Notes: a model not told the origin generated them from the sequence alone. 64,000 nt of DNA from Aldehydirespirator sp965221185 (GCA_965221185.1 OZ244866.1:2480001-2544000), one strand, 5' to 3'; counted from the stretch's first letter, positions 32,371 through 41,490 are shown. Translations and numbers: made by a program.

Positions 32371-33306
32371 TCAAGCGCCGCAGCGTTCACAGTAGTCGAC
32401 CATGCGGCGACAGATGCCGGCCACCTCCCGGATGTCGTCGGTGTACTGCGACGGCTTCATGCAGAACAGGGAATAGCCCGCGGCGACCTGCTCGTCGATG
32501 GCGGCCATGGCGTCGTCGACGTCGGCGACGGCATCGGGGGAGGCGAACGTGGCCCGGGTGCCCCCGATCAGCTCAATCTCAGAAATGTCGCGCCCCGCGA
32601 CGGCCAGACCCTCGGCCAGCTCGGCGAGGTCGTCGGCGGTGGGCGTGCCGAAGGGATGGAAGCCGCTGCCGTAGCGGACCATGCGCCGGATGAGCGCCGG
32701 GTGCATCCACTCGCCCCCGAACCACATGCGGGGCCCCGTCGGCCGCCAGGCCTTGGGCTCGCAATATGCATCCTCGAAGCTGAAGTACCGGCCCGAGAAG
32801 CTGGCGGGCGACCCGGCCCACAGCCGCGACATGGCCTCAAGGTGCTCATCGAGGATGCGGCCCCGCTCAGAGAACGCCACGCCGTGGGCCTCGTACTCGG
32901 CCTGCTGCCACGACACGGTGGGTTGCACCACCAGCCGGCCCTCGCACAGCAGATCGATGGTGGCCAGGTCCTTGGCCAGCAGGATGGGATGGCGCAGCGA
33001 GGGGATGATGGCTCCCGCTACCACTCGCACCCTGCTGGTGGCCGCCGCCACCGCGGCCAGGGTGGCCACCGAGCTGGGCCACGGCGTCATCGGGTCCTGG
33101 TTGCCGACGGCCGCGTACATCCGGGGATTGCTCATGAGGCCCTCGATGGCAGCGTCGGGGCCGAGCATGGTCTGCTCGCTCACCATCACAGCGTCGAACC
33201 CGCTGTCCTCGGCAATCCTGGCCAGATCCACCAGGCCCCGCATGTCGCGCGGATCCAGCATCGTGTGGTTCTCGGTCAGGATCATCAGCATCCCCGGCGC
33301 GGCCAT
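32371..33306 (-). CDS. LLM-class flavin-dependent oxidoreductase, copy A
   Basis: About 311 residues with the bacterial-luciferase-like TIM barrel: MLMILTENHTMLDPRDMRGL at the start, AEDSGFDAVMVSEQTML, TSRVRVVAGAIIPSLRHPILLAKDLATIDLLCEGRLVVQP and PRMWFGGEWMHPALIRRMVRYGSGFHPFG. The pattern fits F420- or FMNH2-dependent monooxygenases or dehydrogenases abundant in actinobacteria. I start at ATG 33306, which aligns with the start of the paralogue at 46290-47246; the two are clearly similar along the whole length. Both lie in the catabolic island. Confidence 0.87.
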   Translation of the reverse strand: MAAPGMLMILTENHTMLDPRDMRGLVDLARIAEDSGFDAVMVSEQTMLGPDAAIEGLMSNPRMYAAVGNQDPMTPWPSSVATLAAVAAATSRVRVVAGAIIPSLRHPILLAKDLATIDLLCEGRLVVQPTVSWQQAEYEAHGVAFSERGRILDEHLEAMSRLWAGSPASFSGRYFSFEDAYCEPKAWRPTGPRMWFGGEWMHPALIRRMVRYGSGFHPFGTPTADDLAELAEGLAVAGRDISEIELIGGTRATFASPDAVADVDDAMAAIDEQVAAGYSLFCMKPSQYTDDIREVAGICRRMVDYCERCGA

Positions 33307-33402
33307 GTCAGCGCTCGGCGGCAGATTCGGCACAATGCGTGGTTGGCCGCCTCACCTCAGCGCTCCGCAGACTCGGCGCCGTGCGCAGCTAGCGGCCTCA
33401 CG

Positions 33403-34161
33403 TCAGCGCTGCACCATGTCGAAGGGTCCCAGAGCCACTGCGCCGCCGTCGAGGCGGAACGACGCTCCGGTGGCGAAACGGCCTGCCGGAGCCACCAGAT
33501 AGTGGACCAGCGCGGCGATCTCGTCGGGCTCGCCGGCCCGGCCCGCGATGTTCACGGAGATGCCGGCCGTGGACAGCTCACGGATCGCGTCTGCTGCCAT
33601 GGGCGTGTCCACAATGCCTGGGTCGACCTGCGTGACCCGGATGCCGTCGGCCCGCCACTCCTTGGCCAGCGCCACCGTGACCGCGGCCAGCCCAGCCTTG
33701 GTCGCCCCGTAGACGGCGCCGCCCGCCGAGGGCCGCACCGCGTCCACCGAGCCGATCATCACCACGGCCGAGTCATCGCCCGCGGCCAGGTACGGCTGGG
33801 CAAGCTGGCAGAGCCGGAGAGGCGCCCAAAGGTTGAGCCCGACCAGCCCGTCGAAGTATTCGCGGTTCAGCTGGTCGAGGGGGAGCCAGTCGCCCCGCCC
33901 CGCATTGTTCACCAGTATGTCGAGCCCCCCCAGCTCGGCGACGGCCACGTCGATCACCCCATCGACAGCCTCGGCGTCGCTCAGGTCAGCTACGAGGGGA
34001 CGCACCGAGCCCCCCGCCTCCGGCACGCGCCCCGACCGCGAGACCGCAACCACGTTGGCACCTGCACCGGCCAGACGGGCGGCGATGGCCGCCCCGATCC
34101 CAGCCGACGCACCGGTGACCACGGCGCGTCTGCCGGTCAGGTCGAACGCAGCATCAGGCAC
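33403..34161 (-). CDS. Short-chain dehydrogenase/reductase of the catabolic island
   Basis: A 252-residue classical SDR: TGASAGIG cofactor motif, NNAGR, catalytic Ser in VVMIGSVDAV, Tyr and Lys in YGATK, and PGIVDTPM. Arg in VSRSGRV suggests NADP preference. It is divergent from the truncated decarboxylase gene and LuxR regulator across operator site 2, whose centre is about 43 bp upstream of its ATG. It probably oxidises or reduces an intermediate of the same pathway. Confidence 0.88.
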   Translation of the reverse strand: MPDAAFDLTGRRAVVTGASAGIGAAIAARLAGAGANVVAVSRSGRVPEAGGSVRPLVADLSDAEAVDGVIDVAVAELGGLDILVNNAGRGDWLPLDQLNREYFDGLVGLNLWAPLRLCQLAQPYLAAGDDSAVVMIGSVDAVRPSAGGAVYGATKAGLAAVTVALAKEWRADGIRVTQVDPGIVDTPMAADAIRELSTAGISVNIAGRAGEPDEIAALVHYLVAPAGRFATGASFRLDGGAVALGPFDMVQR

Positions 34162-34196
34162 GGTGCCACGATAATCACCCGTGCCCCGCCCTTGAT

Positions 34197-34212
34197 CGTT
34201 CGGTGCCTAACG
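34197..34212. promoter_or_regulatory. MarR-type operator, site 2
   Basis: CGTTCGGTGCCTAACG lies between divergent SDR (start 34161) and the truncated decarboxylase (start 34227). Together with the preceding TTGAT and the following CGATTA it is almost identical to site 3 upstream of the intact decarboxylase. The distance to the start codon (14 bp between) is the same at both loci. Confidence 0.65.
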
Positions 34213-34226
34213 ATTAGAGTTCGGGC

Positions 34227-34346
34227 GTGGCGGAGCTCCAAGGGTTCATGCATCCCCGGACCCACTGCCGGAAGGTGTTCGCAGCTGGCGACCCCGAGGA
34301 TTCGGGGGCGATCGACTGCACCAGGCTGTGCTCGTGCGGTCGGTGA
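34227..34346 (+). pseudogene. Truncated acetoacetate-decarboxylase-like gene
   Basis: A 39-codon GTG-initiated frame starts VAELQGFMHPRT, matching the intact decarboxylase at 41638 (MAELQGFMYPRT) in 10 of 12 residues, and then diverges to unrelated sequence ending in CSCGR. The upstream 40 bp, including the operator, are also nearly the same as at the intact gene. This is the 5' end of a duplicate whose body was replaced. Its frame overlaps the start of the luxR-type gene by 19 bases, so its promoter may now drive that regulator. Confidence 0.65.
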
Positions 34347-35050
34347 CGGACGTCGCCCGCTTCGTCGGCTCCGTGGCCGCGGCCGCGACTTCGGCGGCAC
34401 CGGCCCAGGACCGCATCGAGGCCATCGTCGACGAGATAGGCCAAGTGCTCCCGTTCCTCGGCATGTGCATCAACTCAGCCCCGGACTCGAACGGGCGCAG
34501 CGGGATCGTCTGCAGCCGCGACTACCCCGACACGGTTCTCGCCTGGCTGGGAAGCAGACACTTTCTCGCTGAGTGGCAGGGGCTCAGGCCGTCACCACGG
34601 GGAACCCGACTCCGGGAGACATTGGAACTCGATCCGCTGCCCGCCACAGTCAGTGACTACATCGTGCCGCTCGGCTTCGGCGGCGGCGTCTCCGTGCCCC
34701 TGTGCTCCGCGGCGGGCGAAGTTCTCGGGGGCATGCACTTCTCGACCGAGTCCGCCGACGACATCACCGACCTGGCCCACGACGGCCTCTGCCTGATTGC
34801 TCCGGCGGTCAAGAACCTGGTCCAGTCGCTGCCTCGGCCCATCGAGAAGACTCCTCTGAGCCCGCGAGAGGTCGAGGTTCTGGAACTAATAGCTCGTGGC
34901 AAGTCGAACGCTGACATAGCAGCCGACCTCTTCATCGCCCAGCGAACGGCGGCAACCCACATCGAGCACATCCTCTCCAAGCTCGGCGCAGCGAACCGGG
35001 CCCAGGCCGCCGTGCTGGGCGTGCAACTCCAGCTGATAGCGGCCAACTAG
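34328..35050 (+). CDS. LuxR-type regulator with GAF-like sensor
   Basis: A 240-residue protein. Residues 20-165 look like a GAF-type sensor (IEAIVDEIGQVLPFLGMCIN, VSVPLCSAAGEVLGGMHFS, LIAPAVKNLV). Residues 175-240 are a LuxR/GerE helix-turn-helix (LSPREVEVLELIARGKSNAD, then TAATHIEHILSKLGAANRAQ). The start at GTG 34328 lies inside the truncated decarboxylase frame, so it is probably expressed from that promoter with site 2, placing it under the MarR regulon. It may be a second-tier activator. It converges on the LivF2 gene with a 5 bp gap. Confidence 0.85.
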   Translation: MLVRSVTDVARFVGSVAAAATSAAPAQDRIEAIVDEIGQVLPFLGMCINSAPDSNGRSGIVCSRDYPDTVLAWLGSRHFLAEWQGLRPSPRGTRLRETLELDPLPATVSDYIVPLGFGGGVSVPLCSAAGEVLGGMHFSTESADDITDLAHDGLCLIAPAVKNLVQSLPRPIEKTPLSPREVEVLELIARGKSNADIAADLFIAQRTAATHIEHILSKLGAANRAQAAVLGVQLQLIAAN

Positions 35051-35055
35051 CCGCC

Positions 35056-35775
35056 TCACCCGGCGGCCGGGTCTGTTCCTGCACCCAAGTATGCGCGCTG
35101 CAGGACTGTCGGATCCTCGACCAAGACGTCGGCGCGCTCGCGCAGGACGGTCTCCCCGCGCACCAGCACCATCACCACATCGGCCACGCCGAGAGCGACC
35201 GACGTGAACTGCTCCACAAGCAGCACCGCCGTTCCGGACCGAGCTGCTTCCTTGACCACAGCGGTCAGGCGTCGTACGACCGTCGGAGCAAGACCGAGGG
35301 ATATCTCGTCGATCAGCAGGCACGATGGTCGGGCAATGAGCGCCCGGGCCAGTACCAGCATCTGCTGCTCCCCTCCCGAGAGCTCTCTGGCTCGCGTGTG
35401 TGACCTCGCCCGCAACTCAGGGAACATCTCGTAGGCGCGATCGGTGTCGTGCGCCGCGACCCGCAAGTTCTCCTCGACGGAGAGCTCAGCAAAGACGGCC
35501 CGACCCTGGCGCACGTGCCCGAGGCCGAGACGGTTGCGTCGCCGGCGCGACGCCCTAGTGATGTCGGAATCGTGCAACGCGACCGAGCCCCCCTCGACCT
35601 TGACGACGCCTGAGACGGCCTCGAGCATCGACGTCTTGCCAGAACCGTTGGGACCCACGATCGCCATCACTTCAGCGGCGCTGACATCAAGCGACACTCC
35701 GCGCACCACCGGCACGCCGCCACGGGCCACGACCAAGCCGCGCACAGCAAGGACCGGTTGCTTCGCAGGGCTCAC
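35056..35775 (-). CDS. livF: Branched-chain-type ABC transporter ATPase (LivF-like), second copy
   Basis: A 239-residue ATPase: Walker A GPNGSGKTS, RQGRAVFAELSVEENL, signature ELSGGEQQMLVLARAL, Walker B CLLIDEISLGLAP (Ile in place of the usual Pro after Glu), and VEQFTSVAL where a switch His would be Gln, as is normal for LivF. It is the last gene of the operon amidohydrolase, binding protein, LivH, LivM-LivG fusion, LivF. The ATG overlaps the preceding stop (ATGA), so the two are coupled. Confidence 0.9.
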   Translation of the reverse strand: MSPAKQPVLAVRGLVVARGGVPVVRGVSLDVSAAEVMAIVGPNGSGKTSMLEAVSGVVKVEGGSVALHDSDITRASRRRRNRLGLGHVRQGRAVFAELSVEENLRVAAHDTDRAYEMFPELRARSHTRARELSGGEQQMLVLARALIARPSCLLIDEISLGLAPTVVRRLTAVVKEAARSGTAVLLVEQFTSVALGVADVVMVLVRGETVLRERADVLVEDPTVLQRAYLGAGTDPAAG

Positions 35776-37466
35776 GGGGCCTCGTCCTCCACCCCCAGAT
35801 AGGAAGCCATCACCTGTCGGTCAGCCAGCGTTCGCTGGGTCGGACCGGCCGCTATGACCGCACCCCGGTCGAGAACGACAAGTGACTGGCAGACCTGCCG
35901 CACGAGCCGGAGGTCGTGCTCTATGAGCACTATTCCGACGCTCCACTCGCTCGCGACGATCCGAAGGGCCCTTCCGAGACGACCGGACTCCTCATCAGTG
36001 AGGCCGGCCGCGGGCTCGTCGATCAGAGCCACCGACGGCGCGGCGCTGAAGGCGGCCACCAGTTCCAGGCGACGGCGCTCGGCGCTGTCGAGCTGCGCTA
36101 TCGGCGTGGCCGCAGCGGGCAAGTCGAAGAGCGCGAGCAGCCAGTCCCTCTGTGTGGCCGATGTTCGTTCGCGCCCGGTCACGGCAAGGAAGTGACCTAC
36201 CGAGAGGTTCGTCGGCGTCCGCTCCCGCTGGAACGTGCGCGACAGCCCTGCCTGGACCCGGCGATGAACCGGCAGTGCGGCCAGCGGGACATGCCCCAAG
36301 CTCACGCGTCCGCCGCTGATCGGCACGTATCCCGTCACCGCGTCGACGAAGGTCGACTTCCCGGCTCCATTGGGCCCGATCAGTCCCATCACCTCGCCCG
36401 GCCTCACCTCAGCCGACACCCGGTCGACGGCTCGTACCGACCCGTAGTCCACGGTGAGATCCTCGACCAACAACGGAAGCCGGCGCGCGGACGGCGGTGG
36501 GCAATGGCCAACAACGCGCCTAGCCCGTGGCCGCTCGCCTCCCCGGCGGCTGAATCTTGCGGCCAGAGCGAGCCACTGTCCGGCGATGCCGCCCCCGCCC
36601 TGGCTCAGCACCTGCGCCGCCCCGACGGCGAAGATCATCGGCCCGATGTCCTGGGACCAGCCCAACACCCGCAGGATCTCTGGCATCCACGACGACAGCG
36701 CCCCGGCCAGCGCAGCGCCCAGCGCGCTCGTTGATCCGGCCATAACCGCCAGCGCGAACATGACCAGCGAATCGAAAGGCTCTAGCTGGCGGGCCGACAG
36801 TCGTCCGATCTGAATGGAGAGAAGCCCTCCGGCTATGCCCGCGACGAAGGCACTGGCCGCGAACGCGGTGAGCTTGGTGACAACGACAGAATGTCCTGCG
36901 GCCGCAGTCGCCCGCTCCGATTGCCCGACCAGAGCCCACATGGACCCAGCCGTCCGCCGCCGCACCAGACGCAGACCCAACTCGATGAGCACCGCAACGA
37001 CCAGCGTGAACCACAGGAAGCGCACCTCGGACGCCGCAAACCGGGGGCGGGGCACCGCGAAGTTCGTACGGGCCCCAGGAAAGCCGCGGTTGAACACCGC
37101 AACCTGGATCGCGGCCGCAAATCCGAGGGTCACCACCGCGAGGTCCACGCCGCGCAGGCGCAGGGCGGGAAGGCCCACCACAACGCCCACGGGAACTGCG
37201 GCGAGGCCACCCAAAAGCAGGGCCGCCTCAACCGGAACTCCGGAGTTCAGCGTGAGCCACCCGACTGTCCAACCCCCGACGCCGGCCAGGCTCACCTGGC
37301 AGAGTGACACCATTCGCGTGTCCGCGTAAAGGAACCCGACGGAGCGAGCGATGACAGCGGTGATGATCGCGCCGGTCGCGAGGAATAGGCGGAAGTCGCT
37401 CAGGGATGAGACCGCGACACCAGCCAGGATCGCGACGAGCGCGAAGCGAGCATCAGCGCGCGTCAT
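35772..37466 (-). CDS. LivM permease fused to LivG ATPase
   Basis: A 564-residue fusion. Residues 1-300 are a LivM-type permease with eight to nine hydrophobic segments and the conserved VSLCQVSLAGVGGWTVGWL, PALRLRGVDLAVVTLGFA and GSTSALGAALAGALSSWMPEI. Residues 330-564 are a LivG-type ATPase: Walker A GPNGAGKST, RTFQRERTPTNLSVGHFLAV, a degenerate signature LDSAERRRLEL (usually LSYGxQRRLE), Walker B VALIDEPAAGL and EHDLRLV. Single-chain LivM-LivG proteins exist in some actinobacteria and proteobacteria. I start at ATG 37466, which overlaps the end of livH by 14 bp; the longer frame upstream is antisense-like Arg/Ser-rich. Confidence 0.88.
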   Translation of the reverse strand: MTRADARFALVAILAGVAVSSLSDFRLFLATGAIITAVIARSVGFLYADTRMVSLCQVSLAGVGGWTVGWLTLNSGVPVEAALLLGGLAAVPVGVVVGLPALRLRGVDLAVVTLGFAAAIQVAVFNRGFPGARTNFAVPRPRFAASEVRFLWFTLVVAVLIELGLRLVRRRTAGSMWALVGQSERATAAAGHSVVVTKLTAFAASAFVAGIAGGLLSIQIGRLSARQLEPFDSLVMFALAVMAGSTSALGAALAGALSSWMPEILRVLGWSQDIGPMIFAVGAAQVLSQGGGGIAGQWLALAARFSRRGGERPRARRVVGHCPPPSARRLPLLVEDLTVDYGSVRAVDRVSAEVRPGEVMGLIGPNGAGKSTFVDAVTGYVPISGGRVSLGHVPLAALPVHRRVQAGLSRTFQRERTPTNLSVGHFLAVTGRERTSATQRDWLLALFDLPAAATPIAQLDSAERRRLELVAAFSAAPSVALIDEPAAGLTDEESGRLGRALRIVASEWSVGIVLIEHDLRLVRQVCQSLVVLDRGAVIAAGPTQRTLADRQVMASYLGVEDEAP

Positions 37467-38310
37467 CCCACACCTCCGCCCGGCGCTGCCAGAGCAGCAG
37501 CGCCAGGATGAACAGGAACGGGATCGTGCCGCGGTAGCGGCTGATGCTTGAGAACCGCCCGGAGTACGCCTCCAGGAAGGCAATGAAGAACCCCGTACCC
37601 AAGGTGGGCCATACCCGTGAGAATCGACCCGCGAGGCCCGCGGCTAGGCCCGGTAGCAACAGGAACACCAACGGCGCGAAGGCGGCCGGCCTGCTGGGGC
37701 CAACAAGAATGGCGCCGAGCGCTGCGACTGCCCCGGACACTCCCCACACGGTCACCGTCAATCCGCCGACCGGCACGCCGTCCAGTTCGGCGGTCACGGA
37801 GTCCTCGGCCATGGCACGCAGGCGGATGCCGACACGGGTCCGGTGCAGGACCAGGCTTGCAGCCGTGGCAATGGCCAGGGCAAGAATCACCGCCATCATC
37901 GTGTCGTAGGTGACTCGCACGCCGGCGAGCTCCTCGAAGCGCCCCGAGAAGAACGGGCGAGCCGCCCGCGGCTTGTCGCCGAAGACTCTGAACCCAGCGG
38001 CCAGCAGGCCCAGCAGGACCGCGATGGCGACGGTGCTCCTTGTCAGCCGCTCACTGTCGCGGAACCACGACGCGAACACCGCTCCCATCGCCACGCCGAT
38101 CGCGGCGCCCAAGGCCACGGCCGCGATGGCGGCAGGGACGATGGCGGTGCCTGCCTCGACCAGCGCGAGCATCGTGAACGCGCTGAGCGCGCCGACGGCG
38201 GTGATGGCGAAGTTGAGCGTGCCCGTCATGCGATACATGAGCACGATGCACACGCCGAACAACGCGTAGGCCGCGCCCGAACTCAGCGACGCCGCCAGCG
38301 AGCGGATCAT
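37453..38310 (-). CDS. livH: Branched-chain-type ABC permease (LivH-like)
   Basis: A 285-residue permease with about eight hydrophobic helices: LSSGAAYALFGVCIVLMYRM at the start, the conserved TGTLNFAITAVGALSAF segment, RTRVGIRLRAMAEDSVTAEL (the cytoplasmic EAA-like loop, normally with R-A-x-A-x-D/N), and GLAAGLAGRFSRVWPTLGTGFF. It lies 36 bp after the binding-protein gene and overlaps the LivM-LivG fusion. Compare the 54-codon livH remnant at 30484-30648. Confidence 0.88.
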   Translation of the reverse strand: MIRSLAASLSSGAAYALFGVCIVLMYRMTGTLNFAITAVGALSAFTMLALVEAGTAIVPAAIAAVALGAAIGVAMGAVFASWFRDSERLTRSTVAIAVLLGLLAAGFRVFGDKPRAARPFFSGRFEELAGVRVTYDTMMAVILALAIATAASLVLHRTRVGIRLRAMAEDSVTAELDGVPVGGLTVTVWGVSGAVAALGAILVGPSRPAAFAPLVFLLLPGLAAGLAGRFSRVWPTLGTGFFIAFLEAYSGRFSSISRYRGTIPFLFILALLLWQRRAEVWDDAR

Positions 38311-38346
38311 GGCCCGGTGGTCCGGCTGCGGCCCCTCAGGCCGTCA

Positions 38347-39750
38347 TCATGGAACGACGATCCACCCCGGCGTCTTGACCACCCAGGCGCCGTCGACAAG
38401 CTCGACGAACTTCGCGGCGCGATTCGATCCATGGGCATCACCCTCACCGAACTCGTAGGGAGTCCCGCTGAGGCCGGTGTCGACGGGCTCAAGCCCGAGC
38501 AGGGCCGCGGCCACCGATTCCCGGGTGATCTCGCCTTCGATCCCCTCCAAGACGCCAACCATGATCGTTGCCGCCAGGTAGCCGCCCTCGGCGAAGGATG
38601 TCTGGGGCACGCCGGCCTCGTTCATCAGCGCCCGCCAGTCGCTCAGCACAGCGCTGTCCAAGTCGGTGAAAGGCTCGAACTCCGACGCCAGCACGAGGCC
38701 GTTGCCGGTTGCGCCCAGCTGCTCGGCCACGGCCGCCGTGTATCCCGAGGTGAGCCCGATGATCTGCACGTCGAGGCCTTGGGCCTCACGGAGCTGCATC
38801 ATCGCCACGTAGTGGAAGTCGTTGGCCTGCACGACGGCTGCGTCGCAGCCGTTGCTCTCGAGCTCGAGCATGAAGGGCGTCAGGTCGCCGTCGAAGATCA
38901 GCGTCGTGTCGCCGTACGCCAGTTCCTTGCCGGTGGCCGCGGTCCATTCGGCTATGGCCGCTTCGTACGCGGGCTGAAAATCAGGGACGTTGAAGGCCCC
39001 GAAGCAGACGTTGTCGGCACCCAGTTCCTCGCTCGCGTAGAACAGGGCCACCGCATCGGAGAAGAAAGGGCCCGTGTTCACTGGCGAGATGTTTGAAGTG
39101 GCGAAACAGACCGGATCGATGCCGGTGCCCTGGATGGAGTAGAGGCCGACTTCGGCATAGAACTGGGCATTCACGGCGCACTCGAGCAGACTCGCCGATC
39201 CAACCATGGCCACGACACCCGGCTCGTCGGCGAGCCGCCGAGCAGCCTGCGCCGCGAGAGCCGGATCGAATCCGTCGTCCTCGACGATGTAGGAGATCAT
39301 GCGCCCGCCAATCCCACCGGCGGCGTTGACCCGGTCGAACACAGCCTGCGCAGCCGAGTGCGATTCGGGGAACGAGGCCGGTCCGGTGAGAGTGGAGATC
39401 GCTCCGAGCCGGATCGGACCGGAGCTGGGGGCCGCGGCCGCCTCGACGACCTCCTCCGCGGGCCTTTCGGTCGTCGGAGACGGGTCCTCCACTGACGGGG
39501 CCTGTTCCTGCGTCGACGGAGCTTCCCCGCCGCCGTCGACGGAGGCGCCTTCGTCGACGGCGGTGCTGCTCGCCGGTGCCTCTTCGACGGCAGTGCTGCT
39601 CGCCGGTGCCTCTTCGACGGTGGCCGACGGCACCGGTTCGGCCGCTGGTCCTTGATCCGACTCGGAGTCGCCGCCGCACCCGGACGCGATCGCGACCAGG
39701 ACGGCCAGCGGAATCGCTAGACGTTTCAGTGGGTTTGTTGTCTTGGGCAC
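38347..39750 (-). CDS. Branched-chain-type ABC substrate-binding lipoprotein (LivK family)
   Basis: A 467-residue lipoprotein. The lipobox AIASGC puts the lipidated Cys at 25. A Glu/Ala/Ser/Pro-rich linker of about 85 residues follows, with a duplicated VEEAPASSTA, then a type I periplasmic-binding (Leu/Ile/Val-type) domain starting PIRLGAISTLTGPASFPES and including NAAGGIGGRMISYIVEDDGF. Many such proteins in soil and marine bacteria bind aromatic acids or amides rather than branched-chain amino acids. It is the second gene of the amidohydrolase operon, 27 bp after the amidohydrolase stop, so its ligand is probably the amidohydrolase substrate or product. Confidence 0.9.
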   Translation of the reverse strand: MPKTTNPLKRLAIPLAVLVAIASGCGGDSESDQGPAAEPVPSATVEEAPASSTAVEEAPASSTAVDEGASVDGGGEAPSTQEQAPSVEDPSPTTERPAEEVVEAAAAPSSGPIRLGAISTLTGPASFPESHSAAQAVFDRVNAAGGIGGRMISYIVEDDGFDPALAAQAARRLADEPGVVAMVGSASLLECAVNAQFYAEVGLYSIQGTGIDPVCFATSNISPVNTGPFFSDAVALFYASEELGADNVCFGAFNVPDFQPAYEAAIAEWTAATGKELAYGDTTLIFDGDLTPFMLELESNGCDAAVVQANDFHYVAMMQLREAQGLDVQIIGLTSGYTAAVAEQLGATGNGLVLASEFEPFTDLDSAVLSDWRALMNEAGVPQTSFAEGGYLAATIMVGVLEGIEGEITRESVAAALLGLEPVDTGLSGTPYEFGEGDAHGSNRAAKFVELVDGAWVVKTPGWIVVP

Positions 39751-39777
39751 TTGTATCCCTCCAGTGGCTTGTTGGTG

Positions 39778-41490
39778 CTAGGTCAGGGGGCTCCCGTTCT
39801 TAGGGAATTCACCGAAGACCAGTTGCCCGTCCACGACGGTCGCGGCGATCGGGGTCTTGGCGATCTGATGCTCGTCCGTGCCGAGGAGTCGGCCATCCAG
39901 GACGCAGTAGTCGGCGGCCATTCCCGGCACCAGGCTGCCTTTCCATCCCTCCGCCCCGTCCTGCCATGCGCCGTTGACGGTGAATGTCCGGATCGCCTCC
40001 AGGACCGATATGCGCTCCTCGGGTCCGTGAACCTCGCCACTGGCCTTGGACTCGCGGAGAACCGCGGTCTCGACGCCCTGACGCCAACTCGGGAAGGTGA
40101 TCGGCGCGTCCGAGCTCGATGTGACCGGCACGCCAGCATCCAGCGCGGACCGCATCGGCCACTGGTAGTCGGCCCGCTCCTTGCCGATCATCTCCCTCAT
40201 GAGGTCGGCGATGGTCCACTTGATGGCCGGCTGCATGCTCGCGCCGAACCCGTGGACCGCCAGGAGGTTCAGTGCTTTCGCGCTGGCAAGGTCGGCGTGG
40301 ATCACATAGTGCCTGGGATCAGGACGGGGACTGCGGTTCTGGGCTCTCACCAGGGAGGCGATCGTCGCGTCGATGGCGCGGTCACCGGTCACGTGAACGC
40401 CGATCTGATGGCCCGCGCCGTGGCCGAGCTCGATCATGGCTTCAAGATCCGCGAGCCGTTCATCGTCGGTCTCGCCGGCGACCGTGAGACAACCGCAGCC
40501 GCCTCCCACATACTGCTGCGTCAACCAGCCCGTCTTGTTCGGTGGGACCCCGTCAGCGAAGAACTTGATGCCGGCGACACGGAACCAGCCGGGCTTCTCC
40601 GGCGGTGGCATGAAGGAGTCCAGATGCTGGGTCACGTCATTGAGACTCGATGTGGTGGGCGGACTGAAGGCCAGCAGCACCGTCGTGCGGAGGGCGAAAT
40701 CCTCCCGGCCGGCCCGCTCGCCCAGCCGCTGCAGGAAGCGCTCCCCGGCAGCCCCTCCCTCGAATGCGTTCCCGCCCGGGCCGAGCGCCGCGTCGGTGAC
40801 CGAGGTGATGCCTTCGGCATGCACGATCTCGCGGACCGTGTCCAGCGCTTGATCGAGCTCCATGTCCGTCAGAGGTGGCACGATCCGGTCGATCATGGCG
40901 CCCGCCGCTTCGCGTAGTAGGCCCGTCGGTCGCCGGCTTCGGTTCCTGACGATCACACCGCCGGTTGGATCCGGGGTGTCCTCATGGATGCCCGCCAGCT
41001 CAAGCGCCCTGCTGTTGACCCAGAGCTGGTGTCCGGAGAAGTCGCGCAGCGCGACGGGTACATCGGCGCTGGCCGCGTCGAGGTCGTCTCGATTCGGGAG
41101 GCGTCCCGGATGGGCGTCCTGGAGGTAGCCGATGTCCCATCCAGTCCCCTTCACCCATCCGTTGACCGGTCGGGCAGACCCAACCGCGTCGATCACGTCC
41201 GCGATGGACCTGACCGCGGGGAATCCGACGTCCACTGCGAGCGGAGGACGCACCGCGCCGAAGTAGCCGATGTGCATGTGGGAGTCGTTGATGCCGGGCA
41301 CAACGGTCCGCCCGTCCAGGTCGACAACCTCGGTGCGCGGTCCGGCCAGGGAGGTGACGTCGTCGTTTCGACCGACTGCGCACACGCGGCTGCCGCGCAC
41401 GGCCATGGCCTCGACGACGTTGTCGCCGCATGCAGTCACGATCTGCCCGTGCCGAAGAATCCGGTCGGGTGCGTCCAGGTCGCGAGCCAT
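39778..41490 (-). CDS. YtcJ-type metal-dependent amidohydrolase (Amidohydrolase_3 family)
   Basis: About 570 residues from ATG 41490 (GTG 41556 is an alternative with a better ribosome site). Motifs of the family: DGRTVVPGINDSHMHIGYFG (HxH metal ligands), LRDFSGHQLWVNSRAL, a Gln/Gly-rich middle, GVHVTGDRAIDATI and HYVIHADLAS (His ligands), and VTSSSDAPITFPSW with the final Asp ligand. YtcJ-like enzymes hydrolyse amide or imide bonds such as N-acyl amino acids or formamides; the substrate here is unknown. It leads a five-gene operon with a complete Liv-type importer, and is divergent from the decarboxylase gene across operator site 3, a strong hint that import, hydrolysis and decarboxylation share one inducer. 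Confidence 0.87.
   Translation of the reverse strand: MARDLDAPDRILRHGQIVTACGDNVVEAMAVRGSRVCAVGRNDDVTSLAGPRTEVVDLDGRTVVPGINDSHMHIGYFGAVRPPLAVDVGFPAVRSIADVIDAVGSARPVNGWVKGTGWDIGYLQDAHPGRLPNRDDLDAASADVPVALRDFSGHQLWVNSRALELAGIHEDTPDPTGGVIVRNRSRRPTGLLREAAGAMIDRIVPPLTDMELDQALDTVREIVHAEGITSVTDAALGPGGNAFEGGAAGERFLQRLGERAGREDFALRTTVLLAFSPPTTSSLNDVTQHLDSFMPPPEKPGWFRVAGIKFFADGVPPNKTGWLTQQYVGGGCGCLTVAGETDDERLADLEAMIELGHGAGHQIGVHVTGDRAIDATIASLVRAQNRSPRPDPRHYVIHADLASAKALNLLAVHGFGASMQPAIKWTIADLMREMIGKERADYQWPMRSALDAGVPVTSSSDAPITFPSWRQGVETAVLRESKASGEVHGPEERISVLEAIRTFTVNGAWQDGAEGWKGSLVPGMAADYCVLDGRLLGTDEHQIAKTPIAATVVDGQLVFGEFPKNGSPLT

Noticed and set aside
32656..34572. Open frame of 638 codons on the plus strand
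   Set aside because: It runs antisense through the LLM oxidoreductase and SDR genes and into regulator DNA; the product is unlike any protein.
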